A DNA stretch of 64,000 nt from Lachnospiraceae bacterium P6B14 (GTDB lineage: Bacteria > Bacillota > Clostridia > Lachnospirales > Lachnospiraceae): contig JHWZ01000002.1 of assembly GCA_000687695.1 (NCBI GenBank), positions 232,779 through 296,778 on the forward strand. Reading direction: 5' to 3'. Under the pieces are notes generated by a model. The model did not search any database, had not been told where the DNA came from, and was given only the letters and a program-made list of their open reading frames with translations. Positions 52,846 through 62,833 of this stretch are shown piece after piece (the first letter of the stretch is position 1; the number at the start of each line of letters is the position of its first letter). Both the position numbers and the translations under genes were made by a program.

Positions 52846-54972
52846 GTGAAGGTTATCAAAAGAGATGGTCGTACGGTAGACTACGACCGTAACAAAATCC
52901 TGGTAGCTATCCGCAAGGCCAATGCGGAGGTTGACCAGTTTGAGAAGGTCAGTGATGATGCGATCGACGGTATCATCGCAGGCATCGAGGGGATGAAAAG
53001 GGATCATATGCAGGTGGAGGACATCCAGGATGTCATCGAGCAGAAGCTGATGGCAGCAGGGAAGTTTGAACTTGCGAAGAAGTATATCATTTACAGATAT
53101 ACGAGAGAGCTTGTCAGAAAGGCAAACACTACAGATGATTCGATCATGAGTCTCATCCAGAACTCAAATAAAGATGTTATGGAAGAGAACTCGAACAAAA
53201 ATGCGTATGTTGCTTCTACACAGCGTGACCTGATCGCCGGAGAGGTATCAAAGGACCTTACCAAGAGAGTACTCCTCCCGGAAAAGATTACCCAGGCACA
53301 CGAGGAAGGTGCTATCCATTTCCATGACATGGATTACTTCATCCAGCCTATTTTTAACTGCTGTCTTATAAATATCGGAGATATCCTTGACAACGGAACG
53401 GTCATGAACGGAAAGCTCATCGAGAGTCCGAAGAGCTTCCAGGTGGCATGTACGGTTACCACTCAGGTTATCGCTGCTGTAGCCAGCTCACAGTACGGCG
53501 GACAGTCCGTAGATACTGTTCATCTTGGAAAATATCTGAGAAAGTCTGCAGAGAAGTTCAGAGCTCGCTACATGAAAAAATTCGGTGATACTGTGGATGC
53601 TGAGATCGTTGAGCAGCTCGTGCAGGAGCGTGTTCGTGATGAGCTTCGCTCAGGAGTTCAGACCATCCAGTATCAGATAAATACTCTTATGACGACGAAC
53701 GGACAGTCACCATTCGTGACACTGTTTATGTATCTGAGAGAGGATGATGAGTACATCGAGGAGAATGCGATGATCATCGAAGAGATCCTCCGTCAGCGTC
53801 TCGAGGGTATCAAAAACAAAAAAGGTGTATATGTAACACCGGCTTTCCCGAAGTTGGTGTATGTGCTCGATGAGCACAACAATCTATCGGGTGGGAAGTA
53901 TGATTATATAACGAAGCTCGCAGTTCAGTGTTCGGCGAAGAGGATGTATCCGGACTACATCTCCGCAAAGAAGATGCGCGAGATAGAGGACGGAAACGTC
54001 TTTTCGCCGATGGGCTGCAGGTCTTTCCTCTCACCGTGGTATGATGAGAATGGCAATGTCAAGTTCGAGGGACGTTTCAACCAGGGCGTTGTTTCTCTGA
54101 ACCTTCCTCAGATCGGTATCCTCGCAGAGGGTAACATGGAAGAGTTCTGGCGTATACTCGAGCAGAGATTGTCACTTTGCTTCGAAGCACTTATGTGCCG
54201 CCACAGAGCATTGGAGAAGGTTACATCGGATGTCAGCCCGATCCATTGGCAGTACGGAGCCATCGCGAGACTGGAGCCGGGCGAGAGTATCGATCCGCTG
54301 CTTCATGGTGGATATTCCACAATCTCACTTGGATACATCGGACTTTACGAGGTAACCAAGCTGATGACAGGACAGAGCCAGACAGAGCCTGAGGGTGAAA
54401 AGTTTGCAAAGAAACTTATGAACAGACTTCGTTCAGCTACCGACACATGGAAGGCAGAGACAAATATCGGATTTGCCCTATATGGTACACCGGCAGAGAG
54501 CCTTTGCTACAGGTTTGCCGAGATCGACAGAAAGCGTTTCGGAGATATCGAGGATATCACTGACAAGGGATATTACACGAACTCTTATCATATCGATGTA
54601 CGTGAGAAGATCGATGCGTTCGACAAGTTTGCATTTGAGGCTCAGTTCCAGGAGATCTCACGTGGTGGATGTATATCATATGTTGAGATCCCGAACATGC
54701 TTAACAATATCCCTGCTCTTGAGGAGCTGGTTAAGTACATCTATGACAATATTATGTATGCAGAGTTCAATACCAAATCTGACTTCTGCCACGTATGTGA
54801 GTTTGACGGTGAGATCATCATAAACGAGGATAACGAGTGGGAGTGCCCGAACTGCGGAAACACTGATCATGACAAGATGAATGTCACCAGACGTACCTGC
54901 GGTTATCTGGGAGAGAACTTCTGGAATGTAGGAAAAACAAAGGAGATCGGATGCAGAGTGCTGCATATCTGA
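52846..54972 (+). CDS. nrdD: anaerobic ribonucleoside-triphosphate reductase NrdD
   Basis: A 708-residue class III (glycyl radical) reductase that makes dNTPs without oxygen. It has an N-terminal ATP-cone (about residues 1-95, VKVIKRDGRTVDYDRNKILVAI), the catalytic barrel (PIFNCCLINI, NGQSPFVTLF), a zinc site with CHVC and CPNC near the C-terminus, and the glycyl radical loop RRTCGYLGENFW with G686. GTG at 52846 is used because AAAGGAG (52829-52835) is upstream and the ATP-cone then begins normally. It is controlled by an NrdR-like box and a long leader, and is followed by its activase gene. Confidence 0.96.
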   Translation: MKVIKRDGRTVDYDRNKILVAIRKANAEVDQFEKVSDDAIDGIIAGIEGMKRDHMQVEDIQDVIEQKLMAAGKFELAKKYIIYRYTRELVRKANTTDDSIMSLIQNSNKDVMEENSNKNAYVASTQRDLIAGEVSKDLTKRVLLPEKITQAHEEGAIHFHDMDYFIQPIFNCCLINIGDILDNGTVMNGKLIESPKSFQVACTVTTQVIAAVASSQYGGQSVDTVHLGKYLRKSAEKFRARYMKKFGDTVDAEIVEQLVQERVRDELRSGVQTIQYQINTLMTTNGQSPFVTLFMYLREDDEYIEENAMIIEEILRQRLEGIKNKKGVYVTPAFPKLVYVLDEHNNLSGGKYDYITKLAVQCSAKRMYPDYISAKKMREIEDGNVFSPMGCRSFLSPWYDENGNVKFEGRFNQGVVSLNLPQIGILAEGNMEEFWRILEQRLSLCFEALMCRHRALEKVTSDVSPIHWQYGAIARLEPGESIDPLLHGGYSTISLGYIGLYEVTKLMTGQSQTEPEGEKFAKKLMNRLRSATDTWKAETNIGFALYGTPAESLCYRFAEIDRKRFGDIEDITDKGYYTNSYHIDVREKIDAFDKFAFEAQFQEISRGGCISYVEIPNMLNNIPALEELVKYIYDNIMYAEFNTKSDFCHVCEFDGEIIINEDNEWECPNCGNTDHDKMNVTRRTCGYLGENFWNVGKTKEIGCRVLHI

Positions 54973-55010
54973 TATCCGGACATCTGTATAGAAAGAGAAG
55001 AATAAGCTTT

Positions 55011-55047
55011 GGCGAGGCGGGTAACATGGTTACTCGCTTTGCCTTTT
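55011..55047 (+). terminator. nrdD-nrdG intergenic hairpin
   Basis: GGCGAGGCGGGTAAC (55011-55025) pairs along its full length with GTTACTCGCTTTGCC (55029-55043) if three G-U pairs are allowed, followed by TTTT. A 3-base loop and short T-run suggest partial termination or mRNA processing that sets the nrdD:nrdG ratio. Confidence 0.6.
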
Positions 55048-55065
55048 GCGAAGGAAGTGATCTGA

Positions 55066-55596
55066 GTGAATTATGCTGATATAAAACAATATGATGTTGC
55101 AAACGGTGTGGGAGTCAGAGTATCGCTTTTTGTTAGCGGATGCACTCACGCCTGTGAAGGATGTTTCAACAAGGAAGCATGGGATTTTAACTACGGAAAA
55201 CCATTTACGGAAAAAGAGATCGATGACATTATTGAATACATGAAACCGTCTTATGTTGCGGGGTTGTCTCTGTTGGGAGGCGAGCCTATGGAGCCCCAGA
55301 ACCAGGAGGCAGTTCTGCAACTGTTAAGGCGGGTGCATGAAACCTATCCCGAGAAGAATGTCTGGATGTATTCAGGATATCTTTTTGACAGGGACATCAT
55401 GGGGAGGATGTGCAAGGAAAGTGAGATATCAAAGGAGATAATGTCATACATCGACATACTTGTGGACGGAGAGTTTATCCTTGCCCGGAAAAACTTGAAG
55501 ATAAACTTCCGTGGCTCCGATAACCAAAGGATCATCGATGTGAAAAAGTCCATAGAAACAGGCGAGGTGGTTCACTGGGAAGGCGAGAAAGTCTGA
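55066..55596 (+). CDS. nrdG: NrdD-activating radical SAM protein NrdG
   Basis: A 176-residue radical SAM activase that installs the glycyl radical on NrdD. The cluster motif CX3CX2C is at C26, C30 and C33 (SGCTHACEGCFN), followed by the SAM-binding LSLLGGEPMEPQNQ. GTG at 55066 has AAGGAAG upstream. It lies 94 bp after nrdD, behind a hairpin. Confidence 0.96.
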   Translation: MNYADIKQYDVANGVGVRVSLFVSGCTHACEGCFNKEAWDFNYGKPFTEKEIDDIIEYMKPSYVAGLSLLGGEPMEPQNQEAVLQLLRRVHETYPEKNVWMYSGYLFDRDIMGRMCKESEISKEIMSYIDILVDGEFILARKNLKINFRGSDNQRIIDVKKSIETGEVVHWEGEKV

Positions 55597-55628
55597 TCGT
55601 GACATTTCCTTAATACATGTAAAAATAC

Positions 55629-55657
55629 TTGCGAGCGGGTCGAAGTTGTGATAAAAT
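55629..55657 (+). promoter_or_regulatory. dut promoter
   Basis: TTGCGA (55629-55634), 17 bp, TAAAAT (55652-55657), followed by about 105 nt of leader with a GACCGGC/CCGGCAGTC-type partial inverted repeat. Confidence 0.55.
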
Positions 55658-55767
55658 GATAAAACACGACGGATGACCGGCTCGTTTTGTGTCCGGCAGT
55701 CAGATTGACCAAATACCAGGAGAGGGCAGATTTTTACGCTTTTCTTCGGATCGGAGGATGATAGAAT

Positions 55768-56211
55768 ATGGAAACTGTAAAGGTATGGTTTAAAAAGCTA
55801 AACGAAAGAGCAACAGCACCGAAGTACTCCACCGAGTATTCTGCCGGGGCTGATCTCGCCGCATGCATGGACGAGGCGGTAGTGATCGAGCCGGGAGACA
55901 CACAGTTCATCCCGACCGGGCTCGCCATGGAGATACCGGAGGGATGCGTGGGACTTATATATGCCAGGAGCGGACTTGCCTGCAAAAAGGGTCTCGCACC
56001 GGCAAACAAGGTAGGAGTTATCGACAGTGACTACAGAGGCGAGATCATGGTCGCTCTTCACAACCACTCGAGCAGAGAACTCGTGGTACATGATGGTGAC
56101 AGGATCGCTCAGATGGTGATCACTCCATACTACTTTGGAGATTTTGATGAAGCCGCAGAGCTTCAGGATACCGTTAGAAATGAGGGAGGATTCGGTTCTA
56201 CCGGATACTGA
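55768..56211 (+). CDS. dut: dUTP diphosphatase
   Basis: A 147-residue trimeric dUTPase, which removes dUTP and supplies dUMP for thymidylate. All five family motifs are present: AGADLAA, ARSGLA, GVIDSDYRGEI, GDRIAQMV and RNEGGFGSTG at the C-terminus. GGAGG lies upstream of the ATG at 55768. Placement next to nrdD/nrdG groups it with nucleotide supply, although it has its own promoter. Confidence 0.97.
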   Translation: METVKVWFKKLNERATAPKYSTEYSAGADLAACMDEAVVIEPGDTQFIPTGLAMEIPEGCVGLIYARSGLACKKGLAPANKVGVIDSDYRGEIMVALHNHSSRELVVHDGDRIAQMVITPYYFGDFDEAAELQDTVRNEGGFGSTGY

Positions 56212-56278
56212 TCACATCTGTTTACGTAAGGATTATTTTTACAAAAGATAAAATGCATACAGGAAGGATGAAAGAAAA

Positions 56279-57544
56279 ATGGGAATGACGATGACACAAA
56301 AGATCCTGGCTGCTCACGCAGGGCTGGATCATGTGGAGGCAGGACAGCTGATAATGGCTGATCTGGATCTGGTTTTGGCGAATGACATCACCGGTCCCGT
56401 AGCTATCCACGAGGTGGAGAAGCTGAACAAAAAAACAGTATTTGACAAGGACAAGGTATGCCTGGTCCCGGATCATTTTGCTCCGAACAAGGATATCAAG
56501 GCAGCTGAGCAGTGCAAATGCGTACGCGAGTATGCTCGTGAGCATGATATCACAAACTACTTTGAGGTTGGAGAGATGGGTATCGAGCATGCCCTTCTTC
56601 CGGAAAAAGGACTTATCGTAGCAGGTCAGACATGTATCGGAGCTGACTCGCATACCTGTACATATGGAGCGCTTGGAGCTTTTTCAACAGGCGTCGGAAG
56701 TACGGACATGGGCTGTGGCATGATCACAGGCCAGGCATGGTTCAAGGTTCCGTCAGCGATAAAGGTAGAGCTTAAGGGGAGCCTTAAGCCATGGGTGTCA
56801 GGAAAGGATGTTATACTCCACCTGATCGGAGAGATCGGAGTCGACGGAGCGCTTTATCGTTCGCTCGAGTTTGCCGGCGAGGGTGTGGCAGCGCTCTCCA
56901 TGGATGACAGATTCTCAATCGCGAACATGGCTATCGAGGCGGGCGCAAAGAACGGTATATTCCCGGTTGATGACAAGACTATCGCATATATGAAGGAGCA
57001 TTCGACAAAGGAGTATACGATTTACGAGGCTGATGAGGATGCTCCGTATGATGAGGTCGTGACCATAGATCTCTCAACGCTCGAGTCTACGGTCTCATTT
57101 CCGCATCTGCCGGAGAACACGAAGCTTGCAAAGGATTCAAAGGATATAGATATAGATCAGGTAGTGATCGGATCATGTACCAACGGCCGTATCGAGGATA
57201 TGCGTACAGCTGCACAGATCCTCGAGGGACGCAAAGTGAAAAAGGGTATACGCTGCATCGTGATCCCGGCAACACAGGCTGTGTATCTGCAGTGTATCGA
57301 GGAGGGGCTCACACAGACCTTTATCAAGGCCGGAGCTATCGTGAGCACACCGACGTGCGGACCTTGTCTGGGTGGTTACATGGGAATACTCGCGGCAGGT
57401 GAGCGCGCGATATCCACGACAAACAGAAACTTCGTCGGACGTATGGGACATGTTGATTCTGAGGTGTACCTGGCGAGCCCTGCAGTGGCAGCGGCGTCGG
57501 CAGTTACCGGACACATAAGTGTTCCGTCAGAGCTCGGCATGTGA
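56279..57544 (+). CDS. leuC: 3-isopropylmalate dehydratase large subunit
   Basis: A 421-residue aconitase-family protein that isomerises 2- to 3-isopropylmalate with LeuD in leucine synthesis. Iron-sulfur ligands are visible in [11 protein letters not shown] and [13 protein letters not shown], with [13 protein letters not shown] earlier. The size suits the archaeal/clostridial LeuC class with separate LeuD. The ATG at 56279 gives the familiar [15 protein letters not shown] start. leuD begins 31 bp downstream; leuA and leuB are not in the window. Confidence 0.94.
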   Translation: MGMTMTQKILAAHAGLDHVEAGQLIMADLDLVLANDITGPVAIHEVEKLNKKTVFDKDKVCLVPDHFAPNKDIKAAEQCKCVREYAREHDITNYFEVGEMGIEHALLPEKGLIVAGQTCIGADSHTCTYGALGAFSTGVGSTDMGCGMITGQAWFKVPSAIKVELKGSLKPWVSGKDVILHLIGEIGVDGALYRSLEFAGEGVAALSMDDRFSIANMAIEAGAKNGIFPVDDKTIAYMKEHSTKEYTIYEADEDAPYDEVVTIDLSTLESTVSFPHLPENTKLAKDSKDIDIDQVVIGSCTNGRIEDMRTAAQILEGRKVKKGIRCIVIPATQAVYLQCIEEGLTQTFIKAGAIVSTPTCGPCLGGYMGILAAGERAISTTNRNFVGRMGHVDSEVYLASPAVAAASAVTGHISVPSELGM

Positions 57545-57575
57545 TAAGCCCATATCAAAGGAGGACATAGAACAT

Positions 57576-58064
57576 ATGAAAGCATCAGGAACAGTATTCA
57601 AATATGGAGATAACGTCGATACGGATGTCATCATCCCGGCCAGATATCTCAACTCATCAGATCCTGCAGAGCTCGCTACGCACTGCATGGAGGATATTGA
57701 TAAGGATTTCGTGAAAAATGTCAAGAAGGGCGATATGATCGTAGCTACCAAGAACTTTGGCTGCGGATCGAGTAGAGAGCATGCGCCTATATCCATCAAG
57801 GCAGCGGGCGTGAGCTGTGTTATCGCTGAAACATTTGCCAGGATTTTTTACAGGAACGCTATCAACATCGGACTTCCGATCATCGAGTGTAAGGAGGCAG
57901 CTGAGTCTATCCAGGCAGGTGATCAGATCGAGGTTGATTTCGACAGCGGAGTGATCACCAACGTGACGCGTTCCGAGAGCTATCAGGGACAGGCGTTCCC
58001 GGAGTTCATGCAAAAGATCATAAAGGCGGAAGGGCTGATCAATTATATAAATCAGCAGGGATAA
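57576..58064 (+). CDS. leuD: 3-isopropylmalate dehydratase small subunit
   Basis: A 162-residue swivel-domain subunit paired with Leu[17 protein letters not shown] and the [18 protein letters not shown] loop. AAAGGAGG lies 10 bases before the ATG at 57576, which decides it over an earlier in-frame start. Only 4 bp separate its stop from the next gene. Confidence 0.95.
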   Translation: MKASGTVFKYGDNVDTDVIIPARYLNSSDPAELATHCMEDIDKDFVKNVKKGDMIVATKNFGCGSSREHAPISIKAAGVSCVIAETFARIFYRNAINIGLPIIECKEAAESIQAGDQIEVDFDSGVITNVTRSESYQGQAFPEFMQKIIKAEGLINYINQQG

Positions 58065-58068
58065 AAGC

Positions 58069-58668
58069 TTGGAAGAAAAAAAGAGTGTTGACGTCAATTT
58101 AAGTCGTTACAACTTTGAGAGCAGAGAAGCCTATGACAGGGCAAAAAAGGAAGCCGAGTTCATCCGCAAGGCAGAGGAAACCATGGATCTTACGGATGGA
58201 AAGACGGCTTTAAAGTTGTACAATAAGATAGTCAAAGAGAAGATTTTTTCATCTGTGCTCGGTTACGAGTTTCTTTTTGAGCTCAGGGATGTCATCATCG
58301 AAACAGGTACGGCAAAGGCTGAAAATCTGGCGCCTGTACCGGTGAGAGAGATAATCAAGGTTGAAAATGACACCCTGGAGGATCGCTCTATAGAGGTCGA
58401 GAAATATCGTCAGCTTTACGAAGGACAAAAGATAATAAACTCAAAATTCAAGATCGGTATCATCGTGTGCGTGGTGGTACTGATCGGTTTTGTTTTGGTA
58501 AACTTTAAACTCGAATACTCCGTGTTCACATATTTTACAAATTATAAGGCTACAATGGAGGAAGATCTGGTCAACAAGTATGAAAAATGGTCAGATGAGC
58601 TTCAGAAACGAGAGGATGCGATCCAACAAGGCAAGGTTTATGAATCCGAAGAGGATGAGGACGAATGA
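58069..58668 (+). CDS. single-pass membrane protein with coiled-coil potential
   Basis: A 199-residue protein. The N-terminal two thirds are charged and helical (REAYDRAKKEAEFIRKAEE), there is one membrane helix at about residues 126-143 (IGIIVCVVVLIGFVLVNF), and a short outer part ends in an acidic tail (ESEEDEDE). The TTG at 58069 has AGCAGGG (58054-58060) 8 bases upstream; no ATG is available. It follows leuD at 4 bp. I do not recognise the family. Confidence 0.7.
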   Translation: MEEKKSVDVNLSRYNFESREAYDRAKKEAEFIRKAEETMDLTDGKTALKLYNKIVKEKIFSSVLGYEFLFELRDVIIETGTAKAENLAPVPVREIIKVENDTLEDRSIEVEKYRQLYEGQKIINSKFKIGIIVCVVVLIGFVLVNFKLEYSVFTYFTNYKATMEEDLVNKYEKWSDELQKREDAIQQGKVYESEEDEDE

Positions 58669-58683
58669 TTATACGATTCGGAC

Positions 58684-58766
58684 GGACGCAGATATGATAC
58701 CTTGTCTCGCTCTGAGCCGAACTGCGTTCGCCAACGACGCTCGACTGCGGTTCATATACTGCGTCC
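58684..58766 (+). repeat. palindromic intergenic element before the response regulator
   Basis: The arms GGACGCAG (58684-58691) and CTGCGTCC (58759-58766) are perfect, and ATATGATACC/GGTTCATAT extends them imperfectly. Inside, GCGTTCG pairs with CGACGC. The architecture resembles the two palindrome families, but the core does not match either. Confidence 0.6.
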
Positions 58767-58784
58767 TGCGGGAAAGGAGTATAT

Positions 58785-59465
58785 ATGGGAGGGAATACTA
58801 TATTAGTTGTTGATGATGAACAACGAATGAGAAAATTGGTGAGAGATTTCCTTGTTAAGCAAGACTTTAAGGTAGTAGAAGCAGCCGACGGTGAGGAGGC
58901 TGTTGATATTTTTATGGAGAACAAGGATATAGTCCTTGTGATACTCGATGTGATGATGCCGAAGATGGACGGATGGGAGACCTGTAAGGAAATCCGTCAG
59001 TATTCAAAGGTGCCGATCATCATGCTGACCGCAAAGGGAGCGGAGAATGATGAGCTCCACGGGTTCGAGCTGGGTGTGGATGAGTATATCGCGAAGCCGT
59101 TCAGTCCAAAGATTCTCGTGGCGCGCGTGCAGGCGCTGCTCAGACGCAGTGGTGCGGGCAGTGACGAGGTTGTCAAGCTCGGACGGATAGAGCTTGATCA
59201 GGCTGCTCACGTGGTAAGGATTGACGGGGATGCCATCGAGCTCAGTTTCAAGGAGTTTGAACTCCTTTCGTATTTCATGGAGAACAAAGGGATCGCGCTT
59301 TCCAGAGAAAAGATACTCAATCATGTTTGGGATTATGATTATTTCGGAGATGCGAGAACCATCGATACGCATGTGAAGAAGTTGCGTGCGAAGATGGGAG
59401 ACTGTGGAAACTATATTCATACCATCTGGGGTATGGGGTATAAATTTGAGGTGGATGAGTCATGA
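58785..59465 (+). CDS. OmpR/PhoB-family response regulator
   Basis: A 226-residue two-domain regulator: the receiver domain has phospho-acceptor D55 (LVILDVMMP) and MLTAKGAENDE, and the C-terminal winged helix has RTIDTHVKKLRAKMG and IWGMGYKFE. AAAGGAG precedes the ATG. It overlaps the histidine kinase gene by 4 bp, forming one two-component system. The target genes are unknown; the lipoprotein gene downstream is a candidate by position. Confidence 0.96.
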   Translation: MGGNTILVVDDEQRMRKLVRDFLVKQDFKVVEAADGEEAVDIFMENKDIVLVILDVMMPKMDGWETCKEIRQYSKVPIIMLTAKGAENDELHGFELGVDEYIAKPFSPKILVARVQALLRRSGAGSDEVVKLGRIELDQAAHVVRIDGDAIELSFKEFELLSYFMENKGIALSREKILNHVWDYDYFGDARTIDTHVKKLRAKMGDCGNYIHTIWGMGYKFEVDES

Positions 59466-61012
59466 GACATTCTATACGATTGCGATTGATCCTGATCGTA
59501 TCGTTAATGATGATCATGGCGATCGCGAGTATTTTTATAGCAAATATTTTTCTGCTGCCCGAGTTTTACAGTGCTGAAAAGATAAGCAGTATGAGTGGTG
59601 TGTATGACGAGGTGAGCAAGATATGTAAGAATGTGGATTGGAGCGCTGTTACTGACGAGGAAAAGGGAAAAATCTATGATCAGCTTGACTCCATCAGTGA
59701 CAAAAGGAGTGTGTCCATATATATCGTGCAGATCTCTGCATCTGATGAAGGCAGTATCGCAAATATAAACTATTCCTATCCGGCTTTCACACCGAGACTC
59801 AGAGAGGTGACGCAGGGTATGCTGGCGAAGTATGTGCGTGCCATGTATTTGGGAGAGAAGCTGGATGATAGCTGTGAGGAATTGTTAAAAAGCGATCAAT
59901 ACGCGGTCTACAAAGTCTATGACGACCGTATCGACTCGAACTATATTGAGCTGACCGGACAGCTCCCTGACGGGTATTGGTTATACCTCAGAGCAAACTA
60001 TACGGGAGTGACTGAGAACGCCAACGTATCAAATCGATTTTTAATCTACGTAGGAATCGTGGTTACGGTCATCAGCATCCTTTTAATTTTTTTGATTGCG
60101 AACAGATATACCCGTCCGATCCTCAGACTGGCCCGTTGGGCGCAGGAGATGAGAGGACTGGATTTCTCGTCGAGATATGAGGAAAAACGTGACGATGAGA
60201 TCGGTGTGCTGGCGGGGAGCATGAATGAGCTTTCAGACAAGCTCGAAAAGACGATAACTGAGCTGAAGGGTGCGAACATCGAGCTGCAGCGTGATATTGA
60301 AAAACGCTCTGAACAGGAGCAGATGAGGCAGGAGTTTTTGTCGAACGTGTCTCACGAATTAAAGACACCTATCGCGCTTATCCAGGGATATGCCGAGGGG
60401 CTGAAGGAAAACATAAACGATGATCCGGAGAGCAGGGATTTTTACTGTGAGGTTATAGTTGATGAGGCGGACAAGATGAACCGCATGGTGAAAAAGCTTC
60501 TAAGCCTGAACCAGATAGAGTTTGGTGAGGGGCAGGTGAGATTGGAGCATTTTGACCTGTCAGAGCTGATCGGTTCCGTGGTGGCTGCGAATGATATCAT
60601 GTTCAAAAAGAAAGAGGTCGAGCTGAAGTACTATCCTGAAGAGGCACCGTTAATGGTTTGGGGCGATCCGTTCATGATAGAAGAGGTTTTGACCAACTAT
60701 GTGAGCAACGCTCTTAATCATGTGAAGCCTTTAGCGGATGGTGAGCAGAGTATAATCGAAATTAAAGCGCTGAAAAATGGCGCTAAAGTCAGGGTTAGTG
60801 TATTCAATACAGGGGACCCGATTCCTGAGGAAGATAAGGATAAAATCTGGACTAAATTTTATAAAGTTGATAAGGCCAGAACGAGAGAGTATGGCGGCAA
60901 CGGAATAGGCTTATCCATCGTAAAAGCGGTGATGGAGGCGCATGAACAGGGCTTCGGAGTCATCAATTATGACAACGGGGTAGAATTTTGGTTCGAATTA
61001 GACATAAAATGA
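59462..61012 (+). CDS. membrane sensor histidine kinase
   Basis: A 516-residue kinase. Helix 1 (about 8-31) and helix 2 (about 193-214) enclose an extracytoplasmic sensor of about 160 residues. A HAMP domain follows (RYTRPILRLARWAQEM), then HisKA with phospho-His H298 in SNVSHELKTPIA, and HATPase_c with NYVSNALNHV, GDPIPEEDKDKIWTKF and GGNGIGLSIVKAVM. It partners the response regulator upstream. Confidence 0.95.
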   Translation: MRHSIRLRLILIVSLMMIMAIASIFIANIFLLPEFYSAEKISSMSGVYDEVSKICKNVDWSAVTDEEKGKIYDQLDSISDKRSVSIYIVQISASDEGSIANINYSYPAFTPRLREVTQGMLAKYVRAMYLGEKLDDSCEELLKSDQYAVYKVYDDRIDSNYIELTGQLPDGYWLYLRANYTGVTENANVSNRFLIYVGIVVTVISILLIFLIANRYTRPILRLARWAQEMRGLDFSSRYEEKRDDEIGVLAGSMNELSDKLEKTITELKGANIELQRDIEKRSEQEQMRQEFLSNVSHELKTPIALIQGYAEGLKENINDDPESRDFYCEVIVDEADKMNRMVKKLLSLNQIEFGEGQVRLEHFDLSELIGSVVAANDIMFKKKEVELKYYPEEAPLMVWGDPFMIEEVLTNYVSNALNHVKPLADGEQSIIEIKALKNGAKVRVSVFNTGDPIPEEDKDKIWTKFYKVDKARTREYGGNGIGLSIVKAVMEAHEQGFGVINYDNGVEFWFELDIK

Positions 61013-61041
61013 TTGATGTTTTTGAAATTGTGTGTTATAAT
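61013..61041 (+). promoter_or_regulatory. promoter of the lipoprotein gene
   Basis: TTGATG (61013-61018), 17 bp, TATAAT (61036-61041) with TG at 61033-61034 (extended -10), starting right after the histidine kinase stop codon. Confidence 0.75.
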
Positions 61042-61097
61042 ACTCTAGTATGGGTGCAGAATGCACATAATTCGGACATTTTTAAAGGAGGAGCACT

Positions 61098-61883
61098 GTG
61101 AAACGGGGCATTTTTCGAACAAGTGTCGCCGTCTTCTTGGTAATGATGCTGGTAGGATGTGCGGAGCTTCCGGATATCACGGACCAGCAGGAAAATCTCG
61201 TAGCAGAGTATGCCGGAGGAGTTCTCCTCAGGTATTCAAGTAAATATGCATATCGTTTGGTGAAAAACGATGCAGATGAGGATGGAGTCGAGGATTCCGC
61301 GACGGATACAGCGTCGGGAGCCGCAGCGACCATGGAGCCTTTGGCATCACCTGAGGCATCCGCATCTCCGTCACCTGAACCTGGTGCTTCGGCGGGACCT
61401 GATGCAACGTCTGATCCGAATGCATCTGAGGCACCGGAGGAGAGTGTGGCACCTGAGCCGACAGAGGAACCGTCGGTCAGTCTCGATGAGCTGTATCATA
61501 TAAAGGGACTGAAGTTCTCATATGTTTCCTCGTCGTACAGCAACAGGTACCCGAGCAGTGACGATGCGATAGAGATCACGGCACCGGCCGATAAGGTTCT
61601 TTATATCGTGAACTTCAAGATAAAGAACACCGGTAGCAAAGCGATCAGAGTAAATCTGACGGGCAGACCCTTCCACTACGAGTTGAGTGTCGGTGGGGAC
61701 ACCGCGCTCCCGACATTGAGTCTTTTGCCGAACGGCGGTCTGAACTACCTTATGACGACCATCAAACCCGGAAAGACTGAGAAGGCGTCGCTGATATTTA
61801 ACCTTGACAGAGACAAAAAGGGCACGAAAGGGAATACACTTTCCATCACGGAGGGTGAAAAGACAGCAGTTATAGAACTATAA
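61098..61883 (+). CDS. putative lipoprotein
   Basis: A 261-residue protein with a lipoprotein signal peptide (SVAVFLVMMLVGC, Cys about residue 21). A low-complexity Ala/Ser/Pro/Glu linker (about 75-130) follows, then a C-terminal beta-rich domain (about 140-261) with FKIKNTGSKAIRVNLTG, reminiscent of DUF4352/TIDE-like extracellular beta-sandwiches. GTG at 61098 has AAAGGAGGAG upstream. It lies between the two-component system and cheV with its own promoter. Function unknown. Confidence 0.78.
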   Translation: MKRGIFRTSVAVFLVMMLVGCAELPDITDQQENLVAEYAGGVLLRYSSKYAYRLVKNDADEDGVEDSATDTASGAAATMEPLASPEASASPSPEPGASAGPDATSDPNASEAPEESVAPEPTEEPSVSLDELYHIKGLKFSYVSSSYSNRYPSSDDAIEITAPADKVLYIVNFKIKNTGSKAIRVNLTGRPFHYELSVGGDTALPTLSLLPNGGLNYLMTTIKPGKTEKASLIFNLDRDKKGTKGNTLSITEGEKTAVIEL

Positions 61884-61906
61884 AAACAATATTTGGAGGA
61901 AAAAAC

Positions 61907-62833
61907 ATGGCAACAGCAGAAGAAACCGGAATCCTGTTGGAGAGTGGAACCAACGAGCTTGAGCTTCTCGAGTTTATCGTAGGTAATCAGCACTATGGTA
62001 TCAACGTGGCAAAGATCAGTGAGCTTTGTCCGTATCAGGTACCGACATTGGTGCCGAATGCTCATGAGTTCATCGAGGGAATTTTTATGCCGCGTGAGTC
62101 GATCATCACGGTTATCGACCTTGCGAAGGCGCTGTCGATTCCGCTTCATCCCAATAACGGAACCGATATGTACATCATCACAAACTTTAACAAACTCCAG
62201 ACAGCGTTCCATGTACAGGAGGTTCTCGGAATCCACCGTGTATCATGGCAGAATATCGTAAAGCCGGATTCGACGATCAGCCGCAATGGTAAGGGTATCG
62301 CGACCGGTATTACCAAGATTAACGACAGGATCATCATCGTTCTCGACTTCGAGAAGATCGTGACAGAGGTTAACCCTGAGACAGGACTGAAGATCTCTGA
62401 GGTAGAGGAGATGGGCGAGCGCCAGAGAAGCGATCATACCATTCTTCTTGCAGAGGATTCACCGCTCCTTCTCGAGATGCTTAAGAAGTGTCTTATCAAG
62501 GCCGGTTACACACACCTCATCCCGACGACAAACGGTCTGGAGGCTTGGAACAAGCTCGATCGTATGATGAACGAGGGAGCTACTGTCGGAAAGGACATCT
62601 CGTTGGTTATCACCGATATCGAGATGCCGCAGATGGACGGACACCACCTCACCAAGCGCGTAAAGAACGACGAGCGTATGGTAGGTCTGCCGGTAGTTAT
62701 CTTCTCCTCGTTGGTTAACGAAGAGATGAGACGTAAGGGTGAGAGACTCGGAGCTGATGCTCAGTTGTCTAAGCCTGAGATCGGAAGCCTTATTGGCGAG
62801 ATCGATCTGCTGTTGAATCCATCCAATAAATAA
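61907..62833 (+). CDS. cheV: chemotaxis protein CheV (CheW-receiver)
   Basis: A 308-residue adaptor: the CheW-like domain (about 18-165, FIVGNQHYGINVAKISEL, FIEGIFMPRESIITVIDLAKAL) links receptors and CheA. The receiver domain (about 176-305) has acidic E183-D184 and phospho-acceptor D237 (LVITDIEMPQMDG). Its presence implies chemotaxis, probably flagellar, elsewhere in the genome. GGAGG precedes the ATG at 61907. Confidence 0.95.
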   Translation: MATAEETGILLESGTNELELLEFIVGNQHYGINVAKISELCPYQVPTLVPNAHEFIEGIFMPRESIITVIDLAKALSIPLHPNNGTDMYIITNFNKLQTAFHVQEVLGIHRVSWQNIVKPDSTISRNGKGIATGITKINDRIIIVLDFEKIVTEVNPETGLKISEVEEMGERQRSDHTILLAEDSPLLLEMLKKCLIKAGYTHLIPTTNGLEAWNKLDRMMNEGATVGKDISLVITDIEMPQMDGHHLTKRVKNDERMVGLPVVIFSSLVNEEMRRKGERLGADAQLSKPEIGSLIGEIDLLLNPSNK

